A stretch of DNA of 64,000 nucleotides from Ignavibacteria bacterium (GCA_020635205.1 JACKAE010000001.1:496001-560000), one strand, 5' to 3'. Counted from the first letter of the stretch, positions 9,253 through 18,975 are shown. Made by a program: numbers and translations. The notes: a model not told the origin generated them from the sequence alone.

Positions 9253-9433
9253 TTTTTGATTGGCTAAGTTTTTTTTTCCCCGGCACTTCTCTGCGTGAGA
9301 ATAATCACCAGCCACGTCTGTTCAGTAATCTCATGGTTTTCAACCTCAGTGAATACACTCTAACGAACATCTCCAACTTTGCAGAAGGAATCCCCACCAA
9401 GCCACGAGAGGCAAAAGGATTTGCCAAGTATCG

Positions 9434-11488
9434 TTACTCTGCTCCCAATCGATCGATCAGGAAGGCATATCGGAAGGCTTTCTCCTTCAAGTAATCGTAC
9501 CGACCTGATGAGCCACCATGCCCCGCTCCCATGTTTGTTTTTAGCAGCAAGACGTTCTCTCCAGTCTTCGTTGCACGAAGTTTTGCTGTCCACTTTGCTG
9601 GTTCCCAGTATTGAACGCGAGGGTCGTTCAGTCCAGCCAGTACAAGTAGATCCGGATACTCCTTCTCCTCGACATTGTCGTAGGGTGAGTAGGAGAGCAT
9701 GTAATCGAAATACTCCTTCTCGTTTGGGTTCCCCCACTCTTCGTACTCACCTACTGTCAGGGGCAACGTTGCGTCGAGCATAGTGTTAACAACGTCGACA
9801 AATGGTACGTTAGCTATTGCCGCGTGTGCCAAGTCGGGACGCATGTTAATAACCGCACCAACAAGCAACCCTCCGGCACTCCCCCCCTCTATCGCCAACT
9901 TATCAGGACTGGTATATCTCTCTTCAATTAGCTTTTCGCCGCAGGCAATAAAGTCTGTGAAGGTGTTCTTCTTCTTCAGGAACTTTCCTTGATCGTACCA
10001 CCGACGCCCCATCTCTTGACCACCACGGATGTGCCCAATAGCGAAGACAAATCCACGGTCGAGCAGACTAAGCCGGTCGCTGTCGAACCAAGGATCCATG
10101 CTGTAACCGTAAGAACCGTACCCGTAGAGAAGGCAGGGGTTCGTTCCATCACCTTTGAACTGATCTTTTCTGTAGACTAAAGAAATTGGTATCTCCTCAC
10201 CATCTGGAGCATGGGTGGTAATGCGTTCAGCCCGGTAGTCTGTAGGATCGTACCCACCCAACACAGCTTTCTGCTTTAGCAACCTTCGTTCACTACTCCG
10301 CATGTTGTATTCGTAGACCGATTCTGGTGTTGTCAAAGAGGTATAACTGAAGAGAAGCAGATCGGAATTGAACTCTGGATTCTGTTTAACGAAAGCTGTG
10401 TAGACCTCTTCATCGAACTCCACATCTACCCACTTCTGCGACTCGAACTCATAGATCGATATTCCCGTTAATCCCTTCGTCTGCTTATGGAGCACCAGAT
10501 AGTCACTATACATCGCGATATAGTTCAACATCACATCGTCGCGAGCTGGAATCACCTCCTCCCAGTTTTCCCTCGCAAGAGCGTTCACAGGTGTTTGCAT
10601 CAGACGGAAGTTGGGAGCGTTTTCATTGGTAAGGATGTAGAGGATACCGTTCCTGTGCTCAACAGAATACTCTACGTTCGAACGTTTGGCAGCAATGAGC
10701 TGAAAGCGTCCCTCAAGATCATCTGATCGAAGCAAATACTCTTCCCGCGTCTCTTTGCTCGCAGTGTTCAAAATAACGTACTGGTCGTCGCTGGTTTTGT
10801 AGAGGTGAACGAGAAAGCGCTCATCAGGTTCATGAAAAATTTCTTCATCCTCTGCCAAGTCAGTTCCTAACGTGTGCCGGAAAATTTTGTGCGGGCGTTT
10901 TGCCTGATCTTGTACTGAATAGAAGAACGTTCGGCTGTCGGCCATCCACTCCAAAGAATAGCTTGTCTCCGGAATTGAGTCGGTAAGATCCTCCCCTGAC
11001 TCAAGATTTCGGATTTGAATTGTATAGTCCTCCGCACCATTCAAGTCGAGTGAATAGGCCAGCAAAGTATGATCGGGACTCACCCTGTAGACGCCAAGAT
11101 TTATGTAGCCACTTCCCCTTTTCTCTATCTCTACATTCAGGTCAAGCAACGTCTCCTCTTCGGCCTCCATATCTCCCCGTCTCCGACAATAAATGTTATA
11201 CTGCTTCCCCTCCTCAGTTCGAGAGTAATACCAATAGTCTCCCCACTTTACTGGCACGTTCAGATCTGTCTGCTGGGTTCGCCCCAACATTTCGTCGTAG
11301 AGTTGTTTCTGAAGCTCTTCCGTGTGGGCTGTCATCCTCCCAGCGTAAAGATTTTCTTCTTCGAGATAGGAGATAACTTCTGGACTCTCCCGTTCGCGCA
11401 GCCAATGGTAATCATCCACTCGCAAAAGGTTATGAACGTGCGATTCGTGCGGAAGGCGTTTAGCAATTGGTGGGTTTAGTTCCGACAT
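9434..11488 (-). CDS. ptrB: Oligopeptidase B (S9 prolyl oligopeptidase family)
   Basis: A 684-residue serine peptidase that cleaves short peptides, usually after basic residues, in the cytoplasm; no signal peptide is present. The N-terminal beta-propeller begins after RLPHESHVHNLLRVDDYHWLR. The catalytic alpha/beta hydrolase domain holds S537 in GGSAGG, D622 in GLNDPRV and H657 in GAGHGG. The length is normal for the family (about 680-720). Preceding GYGSYGYSMDPWF and RGGQEMGRRWY are oxyanion-region motifs. It stands alone on the minus strand; nothing odd. Confidence 0.93.
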   Translation of the reverse strand: MSELNPPIAKRLPHESHVHNLLRVDDYHWLRERESPEVISYLEEENLYAGRMTAHTEELQKQLYDEMLGRTQQTDLNVPVKWGDYWYYSRTEEGKQYNIYCRRRGDMEAEEETLLDLNVEIEKRGSGYINLGVYRVSPDHTLLAYSLDLNGAEDYTIQIRNLESGEDLTDSIPETSYSLEWMADSRTFFYSVQDQAKRPHKIFRHTLGTDLAEDEEIFHEPDERFLVHLYKTSDDQYVILNTASKETREEYLLRSDDLEGRFQLIAAKRSNVEYSVEHRNGILYILTNENAPNFRLMQTPVNALARENWEEVIPARDDVMLNYIAMYSDYLVLHKQTKGLTGISIYEFESQKWVDVEFDEEVYTAFVKQNPEFNSDLLLFSYTSLTTPESVYEYNMRSSERRLLKQKAVLGGYDPTDYRAERITTHAPDGEEIPISLVYRKDQFKGDGTNPCLLYGYGSYGYSMDPWFDSDRLSLLDRGFVFAIGHIRGGQEMGRRWYDQGKFLKKKNTFTDFIACGEKLIEERYTSPDKLAIEGGSAGGLLVGAVINMRPDLAHAAIANVPFVDVVNTMLDATLPLTVGEYEEWGNPNEKEYFDYMLSYSPYDNVEEKEYPDLLVLAGLNDPRVQYWEPAKWTAKLRATKTGENVLLLKTNMGAGHGGSSGRYDYLKEKAFRYAFLIDRLGAE

Positions 11489-11561
11489 TACTATATAGTT
11501 CTATAAATGATGTTTAGTTCTAAAATTTGGAAAGTGTAGAGTTTACGATAAAAACAGAAAA

Positions 11562-11597
11562 CGGCAGATAAAGAATTTTTAGTTCTCTCATCTGCCG
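11562..11597 (-). terminator. Rho-independent terminator after pirin
   Basis: Stem CGGCAGAT / ATCTGCCG (11562-11569 and 11590-11597); read leftwards it is followed by TTTTCTGTTTTT. It lies 43 bases past the pirin stop. Confidence 0.8.
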
Positions 11598-11639
11598 CTC
11601 CGTTTTGCGGTTCTGCTTAAGCCTTCTCTATCATCAGAT

Positions 11640-12557
11640 TCAGGCTTCTACACCACTTCGATTTCTATCTGGTATTCTAATGTCGAGCGTCCCCATTTTC
11701 CCTTCACGGTAGTCTGCATAGGCTTGCCGAATCTCATCCATCGAGTTCATTACGAAAGGCCCGTAGGAGACAACTGGCTCATCAATAGGCTCACCCCCAA
11801 TCAACAGAAACCGCGTCGGCTCCTCTGCCTTCACTCGGATTGCATCTCCCTCAACTGTGAAGCCAGCAAGCTCACTCTCCCGCACAATCTCTCCCCCTTC
11901 GAGAAGCACTCCTCCACGTAGCACATATAACCCTGTTGTATGGTTTGTGTTGATCGGCAGAAGAATGTCGGCTCCAGGGTTCAACGTAACATCGAAAAGC
12001 ATTACAGGAGTGAAGGTTTTGGCTCCCCCTTTCACGCCGTCAAACTCACCAGCAATCACGCGAAGCTTGCTTCCCTCGCCATCAAGTTCTACAAGGGGAA
12101 TATCCTCGGCACGAACGTCCTGGTATCCCGGCTTCTCCCCCTTATACTTTGCAGGAAGATTTACCCAGAGCTGCACCATCTCGACTGTTCCACCCCGGCG
12201 CGTAAAGTCGCGGCCATACTTTTCTTCGTGCACCACTCCCGAAGCTGCTGTCATCCACTGCACATCCCCTTCACGCAGATGTCCACTGTTGCCGGCCGAG
12301 TCGCGGTGCTCCAGTTCCCCCTGCAACACCACAGTCACCGTCTCAAAACCTCGATGTGGATGTTCGTCCACACCTCTCGGAACTTCACTCGGTTCTACTG
12401 GAGTTGGACCAGCATGGTCGAGCAGAAGGAACGGGTTGATTCCCTGAATGGCGGGTCCGGGCATTGGACGCCGGATTGTGAAACCATCTCCCACCTGATC
12501 GGGACGGCTCTTTGCAATTCTAAGCAGTTCTTTCGGCCTTCTTTCTTGAGAATTCAT
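11640..12557 (-). CDS. Pirin family protein (bicupin)
   Basis: 305 residues from the ATG at 12557; a longer start at 12602 would add 15 residues upstream of MNSQERRPKE. The N-terminal cupin carries the metal-binding pattern HPHRGFETVT with a later His/Glu pair in GVVHEEKYG. The C-terminal pirin cupin (TFTPVMLFDVTLNPGADILLP) follows. Pirins are iron-binding proteins, some with quercetinase activity; the substrate here cannot be told. It is divergent from ktrB, with about 230 bases between, and is followed by a good terminator. Confidence 0.9.
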   Translation of the reverse strand: MNSQERRPKELLRIAKSRPDQVGDGFTIRRPMPGPAIQGINPFLLLDHAGPTPVEPSEVPRGVDEHPHRGFETVTVVLQGELEHRDSAGNSGHLREGDVQWMTAASGVVHEEKYGRDFTRRGGTVEMVQLWVNLPAKYKGEKPGYQDVRAEDIPLVELDGEGSKLRVIAGEFDGVKGGAKTFTPVMLFDVTLNPGADILLPINTNHTTGLYVLRGGVLLEGGEIVRESELAGFTVEGDAIRVKAEEPTRFLLIGGEPIDEPVVSYGPFVMNSMDEIRQAYADYREGKMGTLDIRIPDRNRSGVEA

Positions 12558-12788
12558 TTCGTTTGTCTCCTGAAAACAAAATTTATTTGTTGGAACGAGC
12601 ATTCTTGACGAGAATCGGACTCAGAGATTGTCTGCTACACTGTACGGCATCTCTGAAAGCAAGTGTGTCATGTTCAAGTGAGGAGAAGTCTCACCATTTC
12701 GAGTTTGAATTTGATGTAAATTTGCATTCTTGGACCATAGTGCTACAGACAAATCGCGAGCGGGACAGTTTCCGTTTCATCAAAATTC

Positions 12789-14183
12789 ATGCTGAACATC
12801 ATTCAAGGATTGTCAACGTTGTGGGGACGACTCAGGCCAGCCCAACTCTTTGTCGGGTCGTTTGTAGTTCTCGTCCTTGTTGGTATGCTCGGCTTTATGG
12901 TGCTCCCCGGGCTTTACACTGGAGAGGGGCTAAGTTGGCTGGATGCACTCTTTACTGCCACCAGTGCGGTTTGCGTCACTGGACTAATTGTAGTTGATAC
13001 AGCCACCTACTTTACCCCACTGGGACAAGTTTGGATTCTATTGTTAATTCAGCTTGGAGGTCTCGGAATCATTACGCTCGGCTCGCTAATTATCACAGCC
13101 CTGAACCAACGACTCCCACTTCGAACTCATGCCTTAGCAACTGGCATTGAAGTATTAGGAACATATATCACTCCTCGTGAACTGATCCGCAGGATTTTTG
13201 TTTTCACGTTCGCTATCGAAATTGTTGGTGCTCTCGTCCTCTGGATATGGTGGAGTTTAGAAGGGAATTGGGAGATAAGTTTCTGGCCGGCTCTCTTCCA
13301 CTCGATTAGTGCCTTCTGCAATGCTGGATTCTCTACCTGGTCAGATTCTTTAATGCAATTTCAGAAAGACCCGATAAGTCTCGGCATTATCAGTCTGCTG
13401 ATTATTCTTGGAGGAATCGGGTTTGTTGTGATGAGCGATTTAGGTCAGTGGTGGAATCGCCGTAGCGAGCGTCCGGGTCACCGCCTTTCTCTCCACTCAA
13501 AAATTACTCTCTTCACAACACTCATCCTTATCGTTGTTGGATGGATACTCTTTACGATTTTCGAGTGGAAAGTAACGTTCGCTTCGCTCGGCCCAGTCGA
13601 CCGTATTGTCAACGGATTCTTCATGAGCATCACCTCCCGCACTGCTGGCTTTAACGCTATCGACTATGGCGCAGCGTCAGATAGTTCAAATTTTCTGACA
13701 ATCCTATTAATGTCAGTAGGAGGCTCTCCGGGATCAACCGCCGGGGGATTGAAAACAACCACAATTGCCGTTATCATCATCGTAGCTTGGTCACGACTTC
13801 GTGGGATGAAGTCGGCATCTATTCTCGGACGATCCCTACCGGAAGATACGGTACAACAGGCAATTGGATTTTTTACCCTCGGCTTCGTGCTGATTACCGC
13901 AGGAATCTTTGCCTTTACAACACTTGAACTCCCTTACGTTTCCCACAAGGTGACTGAGCGGGGTTTCCTCCCCTACATGTTCGAGACCGTCAGCGCATTC
14001 AACACTGTCGGTTTGTCGATGGGAGCAACCTCTCTGTTGGGAACTCAAGGGAAAGTGATAACCATCATCCTGATGTTCATCGGTCGAGTAGGCCCACTCA
14101 CCCTTGCTGCGGCTGTTGCCGCCCGTTCACACCGCTCGATTAGCAAAATCAAGTATGCAACCGAAGACGTGATGATTGGATAG
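12789..14183 (+). CDS. ktrB: Ktr/Trk-type potassium uptake channel subunit
   Basis: A 464-residue integral membrane protein of the TrkH/KtrB family, the K+-translocating subunit. Four membrane-pore-membrane units can be traced by their filter glycines: SAVCVTGL, SAFCNAGFS, SRTAGFN and SAFNTVGLS. The gene is followed 58 bases later by its cytoplasmic regulatory partner ktrA, so the two should form one transcript. I looked for a cyclic-di-AMP riboswitch in the upstream gap and saw none. Confidence 0.93.
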   Translation: MLNIIQGLSTLWGRLRPAQLFVGSFVVLVLVGMLGFMVLPGLYTGEGLSWLDALFTATSAVCVTGLIVVDTATYFTPLGQVWILLLIQLGGLGIITLGSLIITALNQRLPLRTHALATGIEVLGTYITPRELIRRIFVFTFAIEIVGALVLWIWWSLEGNWEISFWPALFHSISAFCNAGFSTWSDSLMQFQKDPISLGIISLLIILGGIGFVVMSDLGQWWNRRSERPGHRLSLHSKITLFTTLILIVVGWILFTIFEWKVTFASLGPVDRIVNGFFMSITSRTAGFNAIDYGAASDSSNFLTILLMSVGGSPGSTAGGLKTTTIAVIIIVAWSRLRGMKSASILGRSLPEDTVQQAIGFFTLGFVLITAGIFAFTTLELPYVSHKVTERGFLPYMFETVSAFNTVGLSMGATSLLGTQGKVITIILMFIGRVGPLTLAAAVAARSHRSISKIKYATEDVMIG

Positions 14184-14241
14184 ACACTTCCCCCCCTCTA
14201 CATTGAGACAACACTATCATAACTATTATAGAACTATTAGG

Positions 14242-14916
14242 ATGCCAGAGAAGAAGCGTTTTGTTGTGATTGGCCTCGGGAACTTCGGCGCAAATGCTGC
14301 TGCAATGCTCTACCGACAAGGGCACGAAGTTATTGCCGTAGATATTTCGGAAGAGACGGTTGATCGAGTTGCACCGAACGTGACGCGAGCAGCGGTTGGA
14401 GACGGGCGAGATGGAACAATCCTAAGCCATTTAGGAGGAGATGAGGCCGATGTCGGCATTGTCAGTACTGGTGACGATATTACGGCCAGCGTCTTAGCAA
14501 CCTTAACGTTGCTGGACTTGAATATCAAGGAAGTAATCGTGAAGGTTATATCGGAAGATCACAGCCGCGTGATGGAAAAGATCGGCGCATCGCAAACAGT
14601 ATTCCCAGAGAAAGATAGTGCGGAGAATTTAGCGCAAAGCCTAAGCGACGATTCAGTGCTGAGCTATACCCGTATCGGGGCTGGGTTTGCCATGCAGGAG
14701 ATGAAGACTCCACAGTGCTGGCAAGGAAAGACGCTACGCGACCTGAGGCTTCCATCCAAACACAACCTTTCGGTAGCCGGTATCCACCACATGAAAACTG
14801 ACACACTCTCAATTCCTCCCGACCCAGATATCCCTCTGGCAAACACAGACACACTCTTGATCGCCGGAAGCGATACAGCACTACAGCGTGCAAGAGATTT
14901 GGAAGAACGTGCATAG
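14242..14916 (+). CDS. ktrA: Ktr potassium uptake regulatory subunit (RCK)
   Basis: 224 residues from ATG 14242. The Rossmann-fold RCK_N domain opens with VVIGLGNFGANAA (GxGxxG) and has VDIS after beta 2, so it should bind NAD(H) or ATP/ADP; the C-terminal RCK_C domain covers about 135-220. A TTG at 14176, overlapping ktrB, would add 22 poorly conserved residues and I reject it. It gates KtrB at the inner face of the membrane. RCK_C domains can bind cyclic di-AMP, and a PgpH-type cyclic-di-AMP phosphodiesterase is encoded 7 kb away, but a link is inference. Confidence 0.92.
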   Translation: MPEKKRFVVIGLGNFGANAAAMLYRQGHEVIAVDISEETVDRVAPNVTRAAVGDGRDGTILSHLGGDEADVGIVSTGDDITASVLATLTLLDLNIKEVIVKVISEDHSRVMEKIGASQTVFPEKDSAENLAQSLSDDSVLSYTRIGAGFAMQEMKTPQCWQGKTLRDLRLPSKHNLSVAGIHHMKTDTLSIPPDPDIPLANTDTLLIAGSDTALQRARDLEERA

Positions 14917-14924
14917 CACGTTCT
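14904..14924 (+). terminator. Hairpin overlapping the ktrA stop codon
   Basis: Perfect 9-bp stem AGAACGTGC / GCACGTTCT with a 3-base loop (ATA); the ktrA TAG stop (14914-14916) begins in the loop. Followed by TTCCCTCT, a weak U-tract. Confidence 0.55.
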
Positions 14925-14986
14925 TCCCTCTACAGGATCAGGACCGAATAGATACCTCGGCTCTTTCCTACATTCTTAATTCCACT

Positions 14987-15005
14987 GGGGCAAAGGTTTT
15001 GCCCC
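14987..15005. terminator. Possible second terminator downstream of ktrA
   Basis: Short hairpin GGGGCAAA / TTTTGCCCC with a 2-base loop, between the convergent ktrA and the secreted protein ending at 15055. The T-run is part of the stem, so efficiency is uncertain. Confidence 0.35.
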
Positions 15006-15054
15006 CTACGACTGAGACTCATTCACTCTCGACTCCTAACTCCTACACTCACTA

Positions 15055-15609
15055 TTAATGCATACACCCCATATAGACCTTCGTCTTCTTCAAGTAGGCA
15101 TCCTCCACAAAGGTTTTAGCCTTCGTTAGAGATTCACGAATCATTGGGGAGTCTGGCTCTCCACTCGCCATCACAACGATGTAGTAACCGGGGGAGAAGC
15201 CTTGGTAGGCATCAGAGTGTTCGATGCTGAGGTAGACACCATTGTCAAAGCGACCCCGCGCAACGTAGCAAGGATGTTCCCAACCGGCTCCCTCGCAAAT
15301 TTCAGGCGACCAACTAAGGCCAATTGTCGAGTCTGGATTCAACTCTCGTAAGTCGAGCATTAAGTCGAGATAGTAGGAAGCGTCGGAGGCGATTTCTACA
15401 GCAGCACTATAGTCGGTTGTTGTTCCAACAATCACGATGCTTCGTTCGGACCACATTCCCGAATCATTATACTGAAGCTCACCCATTCCCGAGTCATCGA
15501 ATTCTTCAACCTCTTCACTCTGTCCCCATAGAGTGGTGGCTATCAACGCCAGTAAAAGGGTTGTCACACAAAAGAGTCTCCTGTGAAAAGAATTGTTCAC
15601 CATAGTCAT
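15055..15609 (-). CDS. Secreted protein of unknown function
   Basis: 184 residues from the ATG at 15609 (MTMVNNSFHRRLF), which gives a clean signal peptide ending LWGQS; a longer reading from 15774 has no such signal and is rejected. The mature part begins with an acidic stretch and ends with four cysteines spread over about 80 residues (EICEGAGWEHPCY and near the C-terminus), so disulfides are likely. SPGYYIVVMASGE and LTKAKTFVEDAYLK suggest an SPOR-like or similar small alpha/beta fold, but I cannot confirm that. It is divergent from the next gene. Confidence 0.65.
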   Translation of the reverse strand: MTMVNNSFHRRLFCVTTLLLALIATTLWGQSEEVEEFDDSGMGELQYNDSGMWSERSIVIVGTTTDYSAAVEIASDASYYLDLMLDLRELNPDSTIGLSWSPEICEGAGWEHPCYVARGRFDNGVYLSIEHSDAYQGFSPGYYIVVMASGEPDSPMIRESLTKAKTFVEDAYLKKTKVYMGCMH

Positions 15610-15803
15610 AGTATTATCGTTGTTTCTGTTCTGAACGCACTCTATTTGTAGATCTCGAGGGAACCATTCTCCAAAATAGCATTGCCACAGAAGAATCACT
15701 CCCATTTCTTTATCCGCTTTAATAACATAGGGAACCATTCGCACGAACACTCCACTAACCTCCCCACGCAACACCTATGTGAACGTAATCCTTGACTACT
15801 ACG

Positions 15804-16490
15804 ATGTACATGAAATCAATAGCAATTACCCTTTTCTTTTTCTCCGCACTCAGCTTTTGCACTGCACAGGGGGATCGAAGCGATAGCTCAGCAAAAGTAG
15901 CGAAAGAGTCTGCACGAGCCGAACTCCGCGAACGCCTGCAAAAGTGGGCCCGCTCGTCTGTTTTTCCAACAATCGCCGAGTGGAAAGAAAAACTGGATGG
16001 AGCACTGTTGAGCGAAGACCTACAAACGTTGAATAAGCTCCGGTCTCAGGCAACACAACTGCGAGGGAAAGTGCGGGAACAATTGCAAGAACTCAGCCAA
16101 GCATGGAAGAGCGAAGATGAAGCGAGTATCCGTCAACATCGCACGGCACTTTCCCAGACCCGCAAAGCATGGCTCGACATCGTCGACGAACTGGAGCCAC
16201 TCGCCTTCCGCTATCGTGCGAACTTAAAGGAGATCGCTACCGAGGCAAAGCCGATGGTACAGAAGTGGAGAAAAGAAGGGAAGGCGATTGTCTTGCAATG
16301 GTATGAAGAGTATAGCGATATTCCGAACGACGATCTTCGCAAACTCTTGAATCGGAGTACTCTCCCAAATAAGTGGTTTGGTGGAACAGACTTGAAGCGT
16401 AAACGGGTTGCACAATTCATGCTTTGGGATGGAGGGATACTTTTCGAGGAAGGGGATACGCGGCAGAGTGATACACCTGATCTACACTGA
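15804..16490 (+). CDS. Secreted helical protein of unknown function
   Basis: 228 residues from ATG 15804 (MYMKSIAITL); a TTG at 15792 would add four residues. The signal peptide ends near CTAQG. The mature protein is almost wholly alpha-helical and charged, with heptad-like stretches (RERLQKWARSS, LNKLRSQATQLRGKVREQLQELSQAWK), suggesting a periplasmic or outer-membrane-associated helical bundle. No family is recognised. It lies upstream of a 530-base gene-free stretch containing REP-like hairpins. Confidence 0.65.
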   Translation: MYMKSIAITLFFFSALSFCTAQGDRSDSSAKVAKESARAELRERLQKWARSSVFPTIAEWKEKLDGALLSEDLQTLNKLRSQATQLRGKVREQLQELSQAWKSEDEASIRQHRTALSQTRKAWLDIVDELEPLAFRYRANLKEIATEAKPMVQKWRKEGKAIVLQWYEEYSDIPNDDLRKLLNRSTLPNKWFGGTDLKRKRVAQFMLWDGGILFEEGDTRQSDTPDLH

Positions 16491-16585
16491 TTCCGCCTGC
16501 TTTGTGAAGCCATACTCGCGGACAATGTAATTGAGATAGAAAGAGTTCTTCAAGATCAGTCCGTCAGATCAACCTTTCAACAGAC

Positions 16586-16813
16586 TGCCCCGAAGGGGCA
16601 GCCGATCCGCTGTGGCGGATGACCGGGGATGAAAATCCCCGGAAGAAAAGCGTTCGTTGTTCTTCTCGCCCCGAAGGGGCAGAATGGAAGAGAAGCGATG
16701 TCAAGGTTTCCAGTTCAGCCGCCCCTTCAGGGCGGAAGCGTCAGATAACACATACCCGTGGAGTGCAGCCTGCGGCTTTCTCCACGGCAAGGCAGGAGTG
16801 CTCCCTCCGGGAG
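16586..16813. repeat. Cluster of seven REP-like hairpins
   Basis: The 16491-17021 gap between genes contains no convincing ORF but seven perfect short palindromes in 230 bases: TGCCCC/GGGGCA (16586-16600), ATCCGC/GCGGAT (16605-16620), CCGGGGAT/ATCCCCGG (16623-16642), GCCCC/GGGGC (16668-16680), CCGCCC/GGGCGG (16719-16735), CCGTGGAG/CTCCACGG (16756-16787) and CTCCC/GGGAG (16801-16813). Two use the same CCCCGAAGGGG core. The pattern resembles REP/BIME elements mobilised by RAYT transposases; no such transposase is in the window. Confidence 0.65.
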
Positions 16814-17021
16814 TAGATCGATAGATTCGATTTGGAAGGGAGTGGTGAGGAGACGATTCAGACAGAATCCTGAACGACACAGAGATGTGATATCGCATTC
16901 TCTCGCAAACCCATTGTCCGGCAGTATATGAAGTAAAGAGAAGACTATAGAAAGAAGGGGTGCTCCCCTCCAATCTGCTACAAACTTGACCAAAAGATCA
17001 CACGACTATACTATCTGAACC

Positions 17022-18938
17022 ATGCGTTATATACTACTACTCCTTGTTCTTATCACGACACCTCTCTCCGCTCAGTTCAACTGGACAGAGGCCGAGATTC
17101 CTGTACGGGATGGAAAGTCGCTCGCAGCAGATTTCTACAGTACCGACTCAACGAAAGCAAAGCCAGTTATTCTTGTTCAAACTCCCTACAACAAGAATCT
17201 CTACCGCTTAGCATCACAACTCCCTCCGGAGGCCGTGACTACATTTCCGCTCGACGAGGCATTCCACTACGTTATTCTGGACTGGCGTGGATTCTACGGC
17301 TCACGCGATGCTGGGGTGGCTGGCTATGATCGCGGACTGGATGGCTATGATGCCGTCGAGTGGATTGCAGCACAACCCTGGTGCAACGGTAAGGTTGCTA
17401 CCTGGGGTCCCTCAGCTCTCGGCGCAATTCAGTTTCAAACTGCTCGCCACCACCCCCCCCACTTGGTCTGCGCCGTTCCTTTAGTGAAGGATTTCAAGGT
17501 TAAGTACAGCGACTACTACTATGGCGGGGAATACCGAAAGTCCCACGTTGAGGCGCTTCAGAAGCTCGGATTCTTCGTCACGAGCTTAATCTTAGATCAC
17601 CCGACAAACGATTTCTTCGTCAAGGTAGTCGAGTCAGGTTCTGACTATCCAGAAGAGTTCAACGTGCCGATGCTGGTAGTTGGTGGTTGGTTCGATCACT
17701 ATCCCGACGATGTACTCCGCGCATTTGAAGACATTCGCACGCGAAGCTCTGCTGAGGTGCGCGATCAACACAAACTGATTTTTGGTCCCTGGACACACAG
17801 CGGCGTCGACAAGGCTGAACAGGGGGAACTCGAATATCCGACAGGTGCTAACGTGGTGAACTTTGCCTCACTTCAGTTCTTTCACTACCACCTGTTGAAT
17901 GCCGAAAACAGTTGGCAACTGAAGCCGACCGTTCGCTACTTTCAACTCGGTAAGGATAGGTGGATGGAGGGAGATAGTTGGACGGGAGTTGTGGCAAAGA
18001 CTTCGCCGAAGAGTTTCTACTTGCGAAATAGTGGCGTGTTGAGCACGAATAGTATCGGCGGTCCAGATTTTCCTCCGGTCACGTTCCGGTATGATCCACG
18101 CGACCCCTCTCCGACCTATGGTGGTTCATATTTCGATCCCTTTAACAAGGATGCTGCGGTTGGACCGTACGATCAACGAGAAGTTGTCGAGAGTCGGAAC
18201 GACGCAGTTATCTTTTCAACAGAACCTCTTGAACAAGACCTCGACGTAACAGGGCCGATCTCGATTGAACTCTTTGTCTCTTCCGACCGTAAGGACACCG
18301 ACTTCGGCGTCCGACTCTGCGATGTCTATCCTGATGGACGCTCAATGCTTCTAACGCAGGGAATTCGGCGGATGCGCTTTCGCGATGGTTTTACGCCGCA
18401 AGACACGTCCCTCATCACACCGGGAGAAGTATATAAGGTCACTGTTGAGTTGCAAAACCTCGCCGTCACGTTCAAGGCTGGGCATCAGATTAGAGTCATC
18501 ATCACCGGCTCGAACTATCCTCACTTCGACGTGAATCCGAACACCGCCGCCCCACTCTATCAGTCACCCGATTCGTTAGTGGCAATCAACAGCATCTACA
18601 TGGCTCCGCAGTACGCTTCCCGCCTCGTGCTCCCTGTGCCACAAGCATCTGGCGTAGAGCATCAGAACAACATTAACGCTTCCAGCCTCCAAGCCTACAT
18701 AACTCCGAACCTCCTACAGGATCGCGCAACTCTCTCCCTCTCTCTTCCAACAAGAAGCAACATACAGATTGCTCTGTTCGATCTCTCGGGACATCAGGTG
18801 TCGGGGTCATGGACCTATCAGCTTGAAGCCGGAGAACAAGAGATTCCTTTAGACCTCCCAACGCTCTCCGCTGGGATCTATTTTCTTCGGACTATAGTGG
18901 GAGAGAAGGTGACTTCGTTGCCGCTGGTTGTGGAGTAA
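17022..18938 (+). CDS. CocE/NonD-type hydrolase (X-Pro dipeptidyl-peptidase-like) with T9SS sorting domain
   Basis: A 638-residue exported hydrolase. The signal peptide (MRYILLLLVLITTPLSAQ) is followed by a CocE-type alpha/beta hydrolase: S131 in WGPSALG, D225 in GGWFDHYPDD and H259 in FGPWTHSG make the expected triad. A jelly-roll X-Pro C-terminal domain follows (DLDVTGPISIELFVSS ... HQIRVIITGSNYPHFDVN). The last 90 residues, ending FLRTIVGEKVTSLPLVVE, are a type IX secretion sorting domain. It probably works at the cell surface on peptides or esters; substrate unknown. The gene follows the REP-like cluster. Confidence 0.88.
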   Translation: MRYILLLLVLITTPLSAQFNWTEAEIPVRDGKSLAADFYSTDSTKAKPVILVQTPYNKNLYRLASQLPPEAVTTFPLDEAFHYVILDWRGFYGSRDAGVAGYDRGLDGYDAVEWIAAQPWCNGKVATWGPSALGAIQFQTARHHPPHLVCAVPLVKDFKVKYSDYYYGGEYRKSHVEALQKLGFFVTSLILDHPTNDFFVKVVESGSDYPEEFNVPMLVVGGWFDHYPDDVLRAFEDIRTRSSAEVRDQHKLIFGPWTHSGVDKAEQGELEYPTGANVVNFASLQFFHYHLLNAENSWQLKPTVRYFQLGKDRWMEGDSWTGVVAKTSPKSFYLRNSGVLSTNSIGGPDFPPVTFRYDPRDPSPTYGGSYFDPFNKDAAVGPYDQREVVESRNDAVIFSTEPLEQDLDVTGPISIELFVSSDRKDTDFGVRLCDVYPDGRSMLLTQGIRRMRFRDGFTPQDTSLITPGEVYKVTVELQNLAVTFKAGHQIRVIITGSNYPHFDVNPNTAAPLYQSPDSLVAINSIYMAPQYASRLVLPVPQASGVEHQNNINASSLQAYITPNLLQDRATLSLSLPTRSNIQIALFDLSGHQVSGSWTYQLEAGEQEIPLDLPTLSAGIYFLRTIVGEKVTSLPLVVE

Positions 18939-18975
18939 ACTCCCCCCCAAAAAGAGGGCGCAAAGTTTATCCTGA

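Noticed and set aside
12603..12788. Possible cyclic-di-AMP riboswitch before ktrB
   Set aside because: I searched for conserved ydaO-type blocks and paired stems and saw none.
12563..12997. 144-codon plus-strand ORF overlapping ktrB
   Set aside because: It overlaps the conserved N-terminal membrane part of KtrB in another frame and has no recognisable sequence.
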